This document shows positions 5,119 to 12,591 of a stretch of 15,035 nucleotides of DNA, in pieces (the stretch's first letter is position 1; each line of letters begins with the position of its first letter). The stretch is from an archaeon. Its GTDB lineage: Archaea; Nanobdellota; Nanobdellia; Pacearchaeales; GW2011-AR1. Under the pieces are notes generated by a model. It saw nothing but the letters and a program-made list of their open reading frames with translations, was not told where the DNA came from and searched no databases. Where the stretch lies: the NCBI GenBank assembly GCA_030593225.1, contig JAUVHP010000019.1, positions 1 to 15,035 of the forward strand, read 5' to 3'. The position numbers and the translations under genes are program-made.

Positions 5119-8100
5119 TCAAACAAATTCATCAAGAGATTGTTGCTTCTCTAACTCTTTCCCAAAAATACTATCAACATATCTTTTAATCAATTCTAAA
5201 TTCTGTTTCAGATAAGGAGATAAATTATATTTCTTTGCCAAATCCAAAGCCGGCTCAAGATATTTTTTAATCCCTCCTTCATGAATTGTAAAAATCAATT
5301 TTCCACCACAACTTGTGCAAACACCACTTAAAGGAGGACGACGCATAATCTCATTACAAGCAACACATCTAAATCCTTGCATAGAAAACTTTCTCAAATT
5401 ACCACGAATATCACGAATAAAATGCCTATCAATAATCAACCGTGCAGTATCAACAGTATCAGCAGCCCTAATCCTTTCAACAAGTTCCATCTGATGCTGG
5501 ACTTTCTCTTTCATAGTCGCAAGCAATTTATAAGAAGAACAATCAACACCCTCATTAAAATCAGAAGTATCGTGAGTAAAACCAATATTAACAAAAGGGT
5601 CGCCCTCTTCTTTTAAAATATCTTTGACTGTTCTAATTTTTACTTTTGAGGAATGCTCTCCTTTCTCTGCCATTTCATAAAGTTCTAAAGGATATTCATT
5701 AACACATTCAAAATCCAAAATCTGGTCATCAACTTCTCCTGCATTTATTTTAGCATTTAAAACCAACGGAGCATCTTGTGTCCCACCTCTATGACTTGGC
5801 AAAAATTCCTTAGAAAAATTAATCAACACATCTGCTAACAACATAATCGCTGCCTCATCTCCGTCGCACCGAAAATTTATGATTTGCTCACCCCATAAAA
5901 CATTTTTGTCCTCTTCGCAATCCGAATCCACATCAAAACAATAAGAATTTTTATTCTCTTTTAGTATCTCAACTTTTTTCACAATATCAACAACAACATC
6001 TCCTAGTTTTTCTAAATGCAAAAACTTATTATCATATTTAATTTTTCTCTCTTTAATTTTCCTGCACTCAACACTATTAATCAACGCTAATTTTTTTGCA
6101 TGAACTGGCTTTATAATTTTAGCTAATTTATAAAAATCTTTTCCACTATAATTTAAATGATGCAAAATATGTTTTTTAGGTGGTTTTCCTAACTCTTTAT
6201 ATCTTTCTAAAACTTTTCTACCAGGCAATCTTTCTTTTGTTTTTACAAATCTCCCAAACAATCCAAACCTACAACCAAGCAAAGAAATACCATCAAGAAG
6301 TTTTTTACTAACAGAATAAAAACAAATAAATTTTCCATTCTTATTATAAATTATTGTTCCATCACCATCAAAATAACAAGACAAATAAGATTTTACCAAT
6401 TCATCAGAAACATTATAAATAATATCTGGAACTCTTTTTTCATATGCCCCACTCCCACAATCAAAACAATATTTAAATAAATAATAAACTAATTTGTTGC
6501 AAATAGTAATTTTAGAATCATTTTCTCCAAGATTAGGTTTAATTCCAAAAGCACTTTTAATTAAAAAAACCAATTTTTTCTGCTGTTCTCTTTCCATTAT
6601 CCTAAAACAAACTTGAGACACAGTTTTAGATTGCCTTGAATATCCTTCTGCAGAATAATAACCCAAAACACTCACTAAATCCTCACTAATATTCAAATTC
6701 AAATCCCACTCCTTATTATTAAAAATGGTTCTTATTTTTGCATTTTCAGAAATATCTCTCCAACTCATTAAATTATTATCAATTAATTTTTTAATATCTC
6801 TCAAAGGTATTAATTTATACCAATCAGCCATATTATTAAAACCCTTTAAATCAAGTATTTCAATAAATTTAGATTTATTTGTTTTCTTAACTAATCTCTT
6901 AAAAAAATCTTTTGAATTAATAATTCTAATATCATTTAATTTATGCAACGGAACATTTTCAGCCAAAAATTTAGGTAAAAAAATCTTTTCAATTTCTTTC
7001 TCTCTAAAATTAAAATTTTTCAACAATGCAATTCTGTCTCCAATTTTTATCTCACTTGCTTTTTTAATTTTAAAATTATTAGTTTTATCCAAATAACAAA
7101 ATTTATGTCTTGAAGTCATAACTTGTTCTCTTCCACTACAAGTCTTTATTTTAATCCATTTCTCAGGAGGTTTCCCCTTAATAAAATATTTAATTCTCTT
7201 TTTCTTAAGCTTCTTAGTTATAGTATCCACGCCAAAAGCATAAATTTCTTTATCAATATCAACCCTAATTGTCCCATAAGAATCAATTTTCATTATATTA
7301 TTTCCATCACTAATTAATTTTTCAACATAACTCCCAATTGCATCATTTCTAATTTCACCATTCTCCAAATAAATAAAATTAGTTATTGGAGAAACACAAT
7401 CTCTACGAACAGCAGCATGCATATAAGGAGAAGTCATAGCACTCTGCACTTTTGAAAAACCAATAAATCTACAAATCACTCCTGCACAATTATGAGGTGC
7501 CATAAAAACACCCATTTTTCCAATCAAATCATCTCTTGTTTTAATATTATAAAAAGGCTCTAAACCATAAAAACCCACAAGTAACTCGTCGATAAAATTG
7601 CAAATTCTAATAAAAACATCGTCAGCATTTTCATCAGGAGAATTAGGAGAACAAGGCAACAAAACATCGTGAGGCATAATCTCTAAAATTTGTTCTTCAT
7701 TAACCAAATCATTTCCTTTAATATCTTTTTCATATCCAATCTCTTTTAATTTCTCAATACTAACACCAATCTCTTTTGGTTTAAATGAAACAATCGGCAA
7801 CTCAGTAAAATCAAATCTAATTGTCCCATCTTTATTAACTTGTAAATTATGCTTTGCTCTAAGAATTCCTTTAGCAATATGTTCAACTTTTTTACTCTTT
7901 GAAGACATCCCCCTAATTCCTTTAATCAGCAAAGGTATTTCTTCTTTTTTCATTCCAAGTTTCTTAACAGCGTCTTGAAAATAATTATTAATTTCTATTG
8001 ACTTATTACAATAAGGAGTTCCCTCTTTTTCACTTCCTTCAATTTTTTTCTCATAATCTTTCTCCTTTAAATCATAAAAATAATACATTTGTTTATTTTT

Positions 8101-10131
8101 TTTCCCACACTTTTCACAAACAGGATAAATAGTTTCATATTTACAATCTTCACAAAAATAAATTGGAAAACTACTCTTTACATTACCAACTTCACACGCT
8201 GCTTGCATACTTCTCAACCTCCCACCTTCACGTCCAACAGGAAATAAAATATTCGGACTTCCTTGCAATTTTCTTAATTTCGCTTTTTCAGGACGACCCA
8301 TTCGCGTTCCAATAAAAGTTCCTGCCTTATCTTTAATTTCAAACTCAGAAAATTTATTTATTATTTCAAAAACACTTAATTCAATTTTATATCTTTCCCA
8401 ATCAATAAAATCTTTTAATAAAAAATTCTCCTCATTAAAACAATTCAAATCAATTCCTAAATTAACAAATAATGCCTTACTATTTTCTTCAGTTAAAACA
8501 ACATTTTCAATTGTAACTTCATGAGAAACACCTAATAATTCCAAAGCACGTTTACCTAACTCAAATTTCTCCTGCTCTTCCTTATTATATGGCAAAATTA
8601 ATTTTTTATCAATACGAGAATTTTTCAGCCATTCAATTAAACCTAAAAAAAGTTCTTTAGTAATTTCTGTCCAATAAAAAATATATTTTGGATGCAAAGG
8701 AATTTTATATTTTTTACTCAATTCAATTGCTTCATCTAAATTAACATTAAAATAATTTTTAACAATCCCTCCATTTTTTTCCAGATGATGTTTCCACCAC
8801 TCTTCAACATAACCTGGTTTTACCAAACTCGCTCCACGATTAAGAACATCTCCAAAAGGAAATAAAATATCTCCAAGATAAATTATCTCTTCTACATCTT
8901 TGTATAATTTTTTTCCTTCTTCTTTTGTTTTAACTTGCACAACACTTCCATTAAATAATTTAACAATTGGACATTCAATAGAATCACAACTTGCAACAGC
9001 GCAACCCTTTGTCGGCTTTTCTATTTTTAATTGAGTTCCAATTGCAATAAAATCATCTGTAATTGCCATAGTTGCAGGATGAATAGAAACAGCAGAAAAA
9101 CCATCAACCCTACTTCTACCATAACGAAATCTAAAACCCCCTGAACAAGAAGGATGACCAAACACAGGACGACCAGCAACCAAATCTTTGATATAAACCG
9201 CAGCACTATTACCTTTGCTCTTCCCTTTTCCAGAAGTAAGTTTATCATGTAATTCCAAATATTCAGGAATCCAATCAAAGCCAGAACATTTAACACCATT
9301 TTCTTTAGCCATTCCAAGCAACCTAAAACCTTTTTTTGCCTTTTGTGCCAAACCCTCTGAAAAAATCAAACACATTCCGCCACGAATAAAATCAGTATCA
9401 ACTCTCTCTAAATTTTTATAATTAGAAACTTCCAATTTTTCAGTCGGGTCTCCTGCAATTTGAATAGGTATATGTTGTGCTAAAAAAACAATCTCTTCTT
9501 CCAAAGGAAAATACTGCAAATTAGTAACCCTCTCATGATAATCAAAATTCTCAGTAACATACCGACGAACCTCTTCTTCATCAGGGTCGTATTTCGCATA
9601 GCCAAAAGTTTCTCTCAGAAAATCAATCAACATTAAAACAATACAACTAGCAGTGGTTCCAGCAGCTCTAATTGGTCCAGAAAAATATGCAATAAAATAA
9701 TCTTTTCCATCTCTTGTCTTACCTAATTTCAATTCAGTAAAACCTTCAATAGGAGGACTCACAACACCAATAGTAGCATAAGCAAAACCAATACGAATCC
9801 CAGCATCAATCGCCTGTAACTGATTTTCAAATTTACAAAATTTCTGTTTTGCAACTTCCTCTCCAATCTTAAATACAACAGTAGGATTTAATTTGCCAAA
9901 TTCTTCTTCTAATTCTAAAATTCTTTCATCAATTCCAGAATCAATCATCTGAGGATAAATAACAGAAATAAGTCCAACACATTTAGCAGCCATTGTCATA
10001 GCCAAAGGAATTTCAACTTTATTCACTGGGTCAAAACCTTTTGCCCTCGCAATCTCAGCAATATCATAAACTTTACGAACATTCTTTTCAATATCTTCAA
10101 AATATTTATTTGTCTTTTCTGTGTATGCCAT
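5119..10131 (-). CDS. polC: PolD large subunit DP2, with intein
   Basis: 1670 residues; about 1160 after removal of the intein, close to normal for DP2. DP2 is the polymerase subunit of PolD, the archaeal replicase, and works with DP1 and PCNA. Seen: MAYTEKTNKYFEDI start; GTRMGRPEKAK (608-618); a zinc-binding cluster C660/C663/C672/C675; CAGVICR and PYMHAAVRRD up to residue 911; then the catalytic-site motif CDGDE at 1422-1426, separated from RRD by the intein (912-1421). After the intein come DAPLVLNAK, FTHDTSDF, RGNLRKFS, and a second zinc cluster C1589/C1592/C1605/C1608. The C-terminus QQSLDEFV (1663-1670) fits a PCNA-interacting box (QxxLxxF). The ATG directly abuts the TAA of the upstream HAD gene (TAAATG), implying translational coupling. 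It ends in TGA. All polymerase motifs look intact; activity depends on intein removal. Confidence 0.97.
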   Translation of the reverse strand: MAYTEKTNKYFEDIEKNVRKVYDIAEIARAKGFDPVNKVEIPLAMTMAAKCVGLISVIYPQMIDSGIDERILELEEEFGKLNPTVVFKIGEEVAKQKFCKFENQLQAIDAGIRIGFAYATIGVVSPPIEGFTELKLGKTRDGKDYFIAYFSGPIRAAGTTASCIVLMLIDFLRETFGYAKYDPDEEEVRRYVTENFDYHERVTNLQYFPLEEEIVFLAQHIPIQIAGDPTEKLEVSNYKNLERVDTDFIRGGMCLIFSEGLAQKAKKGFRLLGMAKENGVKCSGFDWIPEYLELHDKLTSGKGKSKGNSAAVYIKDLVAGRPVFGHPSCSGGFRFRYGRSRVDGFSAVSIHPATMAITDDFIAIGTQLKIEKPTKGCAVASCDSIECPIVKLFNGSVVQVKTKEEGKKLYKDVEEIIYLGDILFPFGDVLNRGASLVKPGYVEEWWKHHLEKNGGIVKNYFNVNLDEAIELSKKYKIPLHPKYIFYWTEITKELFLGLIEWLKNSRIDKKLILPYNKEEQEKFELGKRALELLGVSHEVTIENVVLTEENSKALFVNLGIDLNCFNEENFLLKDFIDWERYKIELSVFEIINKFSEFEIKDKAGTFIGTRMGRPEKAKLRKLQGSPNILFPVGREGGRLRSMQAACEVGNVKSSFPIYFCEDCKYETIYPVCEKCGKKNKQMYYFYDLKEKDYEKKIEGSEKEGTPYCNKSIEINNYFQDAVKKLGMKKEEIPLLIKGIRGMSSKSKKVEHIAKGILRAKHNLQVNKDGTIRFDFTELPIVSFKPKEIGVSIEKLKEIGYEKDIKGNDLVNEEQILEIMPHDVLLPCSPNSPDENADDVFIRICNFIDELLVGFYGLEPFYNIKTRDDLIGKMGVFMAPHNCAGVICRFIGFSKVQSAMTSPYMHAAVRRDCVSPITNFIYLENGEIRNDAIGSYVEKLISDGNNIMKIDSYGTIRVDIDKEIYAFGVDTITKKLKKKRIKYFIKGKPPEKWIKIKTCSGREQVMTSRHKFCYLDKTNNFKIKKASEIKIGDRIALLKNFNFREKEIEKIFLPKFLAENVPLHKLNDIRIINSKDFFKRLVKKTNKSKFIEILDLKGFNNMADWYKLIPLRDIKKLIDNNLMSWRDISENAKIRTIFNNKEWDLNLNISEDLVSVLGYYSAEGYSRQSKTVSQVCFRIMEREQQKKLVFLIKSAFGIKPNLGENDSKITICNKLVYYLFKYCFDCGSGAYEKRVPDIIYNVSDELVKSYLSCYFDGDGTIIYNKNGKFICFYSVSKKLLDGISLLGCRFGLFGRFVKTKERLPGRKVLERYKELGKPPKKHILHHLNYSGKDFYKLAKIIKPVHAKKLALINSVECRKIKERKIKYDNKFLHLEKLGDVVVDIVKKVEILKENKNSYCFDVDSDCEEDKNVLWGEQIINFRCDGDEAAIMLLADVLINFSKEFLPSHRGGTQDAPLVLNAKINAGEVDDQILDFECVNEYPLELYEMAEKGEHSSKVKIRTVKDILKEEGDPFVNIGFTHDTSDFNEGVDCSSYKLLATMKEKVQHQMELVERIRAADTVDTARLIIDRHFIRDIRGNLRKFSMQGFRCVACNEIMRRPPLSGVCTSCGGKLIFTIHEGGIKKYLEPALDLAKKYNLSPYLKQNLELIKRYVDSIFGKELEKQQSLDEFV
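5869..7398 (-). mobile_element. Intein with LAGLIDADG homing endonuclease in DP2
   Basis: DP2 residues 912-1421 (510 aa) have no counterpart in ordinary DP2 and split RRD from CDGDE. Block A is CVSPITNFIYLENGEI with Cys1. Block B is TSRH at intein residues 95-98, with the expected Thr and His. The linker has IKIGDRIAL. The endonuclease has two LAGLIDADG helices, VLGYYSAEGY (acidic E1162) and LSCYFDGDGTI (acidic D1257), so both catalytic acids are kept. Near the end come CFDVDSDCEEDKN and VLWGEQIINFR before +1 Cys1422. Canonical inteins end in His-Asn. Here the residue before Cys is Arg, and the only nearby Asn (N1419) is two residues earlier, followed by Phe-Arg. The penultimate His is also absent. 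The element is thus an apparently complete homing intein with an aberrant C-terminal splice junction. The boundary at 5869 is inferred from the conserved extein motif. Confidence 0.9.
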
Positions 10132-10728
10132 TTAATTCAACCCCTCAATTTTCACTAAAATATCTTTCCAATCTTTAACACGAATTATATTTTCAGGTAA
10201 ATTTTCTTTTTGATTCCAAGGTTTATCAATTAAAAAAACTTTAATGCCATTAGTTGCACAATCCAAAGCATAATCTAAATTATCTTCAATAAAAATTTCA
10301 ATACCATAGTCTTTACAGATCTCTTGTTTACTTCTATTTCCATTATCCCAATTCTCTCCAGAAAAAAGAATCTTAAAATTATGATTAGGAAAGTGCTTTT
10401 CAAAAAATAATAAAGTGGTATTTTTTATTTTAGTATTTCTAGAAGTTATAAAAAAAATTTTATGAACATTATTCAATAATTCAATTGACTCTTTTGAATT
10501 TTCAATTAAATCAAGATTTATTATAATTTCATCCGATTCATGTCCTTTAACCAAATTCCAAATTTCTTCCCTAGACACTCCAAGAATATCTTGAAAACTA
10601 TAATCAAAAATCTCTTCATATAAAAATTTCTTTCCTTCTTTTTTTTCAACATAATCTAAAAAAGATTTAAGGTATTCTACAACAACATCATCAATATCTA
10701 TTCCAATCCTTAATTTTCTTTTTTCCAT
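10132..10728 (-). CDS. HAD-family 5'(3')-nucleotidase-like phosphatase
   Basis: 198 residues from the ATG at 10728. HAD motifs: motif I GIDIDDVV with D11 and D13, motif II ITSR (94-97), Lys134 as the motif III candidate, and motif IV IEDN (147-150). The DIDDVV opening with the FITSR strand and the IxIxEDN end resembles the NT5C type of 5'(3')-deoxyribonucleotidases and their bacterial/archaeal relatives, which dephosphorylate (deoxy)nucleoside monophosphates. Substrate not provable from sequence. The length is normal for that family. The frame is open to a TTG at 10734, but the ATG two codons later is the better start. Its stop touches the DP2 ATG with no spacer (TAAATG), so the two should be co-translated. 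A role in nucleotide housekeeping beside the replicase is an inference from that coupling. Confidence 0.82.
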   Translation of the reverse strand: MEKRKLRIGIDIDDVVVEYLKSFLDYVEKKEGKKFLYEEIFDYSFQDILGVSREEIWNLVKGHESDEIIINLDLIENSKESIELLNNVHKIFFITSRNTKIKNTTLLFFEKHFPNHNFKILFSGENWDNGNRSKQEICKDYGIEIFIEDNLDYALDCATNGIKVFLIDKPWNQKENLPENIIRVKDWKDILVKIEGLN

Positions 10729-10744
10729 TTTCAAAAAAATTCCC

Positions 10745-10759
10745 CAAGATTTTATCTTG
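10745..10759 (-). promoter_or_regulatory. Inverted repeat and AT box before the HAD-DP2 operon
   Basis: CAAGAT-TTT-ATCTTG is a perfect 6-bp inverted repeat with a 3-nt centre, 17-31 nt before the ATG at 10728. The core reads GATAAAATC on the minus strand and could serve as a TATA element, with ATAAAATTTC just upstream of it. It could be an operator over the promoter. Modest support. Confidence 0.4.
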
Positions 10760-10803
10760 AAATTTTATTTCCTATTGTAATTTTCTTTTACATCGTAGCT
10801 TTT

Positions 10804-10835
10804 CTTTCGTTTGACCATGCTTGGGCGAACAAATG
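10804..10835 (-). repeat. Interspersed 32-bp hairpin repeat, copy B (after DP1)
   Basis: Partner of 5079-5110, 30 of 32 identical. It sits in the 163-nt gap between DP1 and the HAD gene. The change at 10831 turns a C-G pair of the stem into U-G in a minus-strand RNA but into a C-A mismatch in a plus-strand RNA. This weakly favours function as RNA in the direction of the genes. Confidence 0.75.
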
Positions 10836-10850
10836 AGAACGCAGTTCCCT

Positions 10851-10866
10851 CTTTCTAAAAAAGAAA
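10851..10866 (-). terminator. Possible T-tract terminator after DP1
   Basis: The minus strand reads TTTCTTTTTTAGAAAG about 32-47 nt after the DP1 stop, with a weak 5-bp hairpin (TTTCT/AGAAA). A T-tract archaeal terminator is plausible and would separate cdc6-DP1 from HAD-DP2. Weak evidence. Confidence 0.35.
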
Positions 10867-10897
10867 CCCATTTAACTATTCCTATACTAAAAAACAA

Positions 10898-12169
10898 CTA
10901 TTCAAAATCCAATATCTTAACCGAACGAGTTTTCAAATTAATCATAGGAACTTTGCAAAAATCAGGAATACTCCCCATCTTCTCCATATAAGGTGTCATC
11001 GCTTCCCAACAAGAAGTTGAAACAACTAAAATATTATTATAATAACTAACAGCACTTTTATGTGTATGACCTGATAAAAAAATATCTGGAATTTCTCTAA
11101 TAAAATGTGCATCCTTTTCAGTCGGGCAATATTGAACAGACGCATGTGTCGGAGCCAAATGACGATTTTTCAAAAGATATTGCATAATTAATTCAGGTTT
11201 ATTAGCTGCCTTTTGTTTAATTAAATATGAAATTGTTTTAGCATAATAAAAAAAACTAAAACCATGATAATTCAAAACATTAAAACCAGAAAAATTTTCT
11301 TTTGCACCAATATTAACTGTAGAAGGATTTTTAGTAATTAAAACATTATCTAATTCGTAAAGAGGCCATGCAAATTTTTCATCAAAAATCGGCTGTGGCT
11401 CCATCAAACGAACACAATCATGATTACCTGGAGAAATAATTATGCAAATATCTTTTCTTATCTTTCCTAACAATTCAGCGACTCCAATAAATTGTTCTTC
11501 TAAATCAACAATACCTAAATCAGGTTCTTGATTAGGATAATTTCCAATTCCAGTAACCACATCTCCTGCAATAAATAAATATTTTATTTTACTAACTTCA
11601 GGAGTATTTGGAACATCTCCGTTAATATAATCTATAAATTTCAAAAAATTATCTTTTAAAAAACGTTTACTTCCATAATGTAAATCTCCAATAAATAAAA
11701 CATATTCCTCAACAGGAGATTTTTTTCTTTCTGATAAAACACAATCAGGAAAAATAATGTCATTTGTAAAAAAAATATCTCTATTCCCAGAACCCCTAAA
11801 ACCAATAACAGAATCCAAAGTTATTTCTTCTGCTAATTTATAGAGTTCTGGTTTATTTTGATTAATCAAAACTTTAATTCTTCCAGTTAAATCTTCAACA
11901 TCAAAAATAATATTTTTATTTTTAGTAATTCTTTTATCATAAACAATTCCAATAATAGATAATTTTTGATTGCTTCCTGAAATTTTTCCAATAGAAACGA
12001 GTTTATCTAATTCAGAATGTTCTTGCAAAACATTTCTCATTTCAGAAAACCGATTACGAAAATAACCAACAAAATCTTTAACTTCAAAAGATTTAGATAT
12101 GTCTGGACTTGTTTCAACTATTTTAACATTATTTCTGACATCTGATTTCCGACATCTGATTTCCGACAT
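10898..12169 (-). CDS. polB: PolD small subunit DP1, OB-fold and exonuclease part
   Basis: 423 residues. DP1 is the 3'-5' exonuclease (proofreading) subunit of PolD and binds DP2. Residues about 55-140 fit the OB-fold (LSIIGIVYDKR, then FDVEDLTGRIKVLI). Residues about 156-420 are a calcineurin-like phosphoesterase with all metal-binding motifs: GDLHYGS (D162, H164), AGDVV (D203), GNHD (N249, H250), NYHGFS (H302), SGHTHK (H368, H370). Nuclease activity should be retained. The usual DP1 N-terminal domain is missing here and is encoded in a different frame by the overlapping ORF at 12129-12590. The ATG at 12169 lies inside a heptanucleotide array, so residues 1-13 (MSEIRCRKSDVRN) are repeat-derived; genuine DP1 sequence begins at about NVKIVETSPD. 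It may be produced by reinitiation, by frameshifting, or as part of a full-length protein when the array has another length. Confidence 0.95.
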   Translation of the reverse strand: MSEIRCRKSDVRNNVKIVETSPDISKSFEVKDFVGYFRNRFSEMRNVLQEHSELDKLVSIGKISGSNQKLSIIGIVYDKRITKNKNIIFDVEDLTGRIKVLINQNKPELYKLAEEITLDSVIGFRGSGNRDIFFTNDIIFPDCVLSERKKSPVEEYVLFIGDLHYGSKRFLKDNFLKFIDYINGDVPNTPEVSKIKYLFIAGDVVTGIGNYPNQEPDLGIVDLEEQFIGVAELLGKIRKDICIIISPGNHDCVRLMEPQPIFDEKFAWPLYELDNVLITKNPSTVNIGAKENFSGFNVLNYHGFSFFYYAKTISYLIKQKAANKPELIMQYLLKNRHLAPTHASVQYCPTEKDAHFIREIPDIFLSGHTHKSAVSYYNNILVVSTSCWEAMTPYMEKMGSIPDFCKVPMINLKTRSVKILDFE

Positions 12170-12590
12170 CTGATTTCTGATTTCCTTCTTCTATTATTTC
12201 CCTCGAAACTTCAATACTCAAACCTAATTTAATTTTCAAAATCTCAAAATTTCTTTGGCTTTCCCGAGGCAAATCAGAAAAAAATTTATTTACTTGTTCT
12301 TTATTAGTTTCAAAAACCTGTTTAGTTAATATTTTTATTTGTGTGTTGTTTTTAATTTTTTCAATAATTAATTTTATTGATTCAAAATCATTTGTTTCAC
12401 TAAATAAATTCAAAATATCTTTATCAACTAAAACGCCTTTCTCAAAACAAAATTTTAAAATCTCAGATGAATTCAAATTCTTTTGACTTCTGATTTCCGA
12501 CTTCAGATTTCCGACATCGGATTTCTGACTTCCGGCATCGGATTTCTGACATCTGACTTCCGACATCTGATTTTCCATCTCAAAATCCAT
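12129..12590 (-). CDS. DP1 N-terminal domain, separate ORF
   Basis: 153 residues. Residues 41-100 (SSEILKFCFEKGVLVDKDIL, later ILTKQVFETN) look like the small helical N-terminal domain of PolD small subunits, which in other archaea is joined by a linker to the OB-fold. The ends are unlike any DP1: residues 8-35 (QMSEVRCQKSDAG, QKSDVGN and so on) and 138-153 (QKSDVGNQMSEIRCQK) translate two heptanucleotide arrays. The ATG at 12590 is one base from the cdc6 stop, so it is in the cdc6 operon. The stop (12129) lies 41 nt inside the catalytic DP1 ORF. Either DP1 is a two-chain protein in this organism, or this is one gene whose frame is broken by repeat-number change. Identification of the domain rests on position and pattern, not on a search. 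Confidence 0.75.
   Translation of the reverse strand: MDFEMENQMSEVRCQKSDAGSQKSDVGNLKSEIRSQKNLNSSEILKFCFEKGVLVDKDILNLFSETNDFESIKLIIEKIKNNTQIKILTKQVFETNKEQVNKFFSDLPRESQRNFEILKIKLGLSIEVSREIIEEGNQKSDVGNQMSEIRCQK
12131..12179 (-). repeat. Heptanucleotide array 2 (7 units) at the DP1 break
   Basis: Seven tandem 7-mers on the minus strand (consensus CRGAWRT): CAGAAAT, then CAGATGT/CGGAAAT twice, then CAGATGT, CAGAAAT. Positions 12131-12172 are three 14-nt units, two identical and the third with one change. Total length is 49 nt, which is 1 modulo 3. All three frames are open within the array, and an ATG recurs every 14 nt, so each frame receives one (12169, 12155, 12141). Deleting the 49 nt joins the N-terminal ORF in frame to catalytic DP1 (EEGN to NVKIVET). 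Confidence 0.95.
12486..12569 (-). repeat. Heptanucleotide array 1 (12 units) at the DP1 5' end
   Basis: Twelve tandem 7-mers of the same family (CAGATGT, CGGAAGT, CAGAAAT, CCGATGC, CTGAAGT and others), 84 nt in all. It starts 21 nt after the ATG at 12590. The copies are more diverged than in array 2. 84 is a multiple of 3, so the frame is kept; it adds 28 codons of low-complexity polar sequence. Confidence 0.93.
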
Positions 12591-12591
12591 T

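Noticed and set aside
9027..9317. Minus-strand ORF inside DP2 in another frame
   Set aside because: It overlaps the conserved DP2 coding frame completely and its hydrophobic sequence has no family features.
5119..10131. DP2 as a fusion with an unrelated enzyme in the middle
   Set aside because: The inserted 510 residues start with Cys at a conserved motif, have intein blocks and two LAGLIDADG helices, and the flanking DP2 is continuous without them.
10729..10734. TTG start of the HAD gene
   Set aside because: The ATG two codons later gives the expected HAD beginning and is the more usual start.
12131..12569. CRISPR array
   Set aside because: The 7- and 14-nt units are directly adjacent with no spacers, and they lie inside coding frames. 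These are short tandem repeats.
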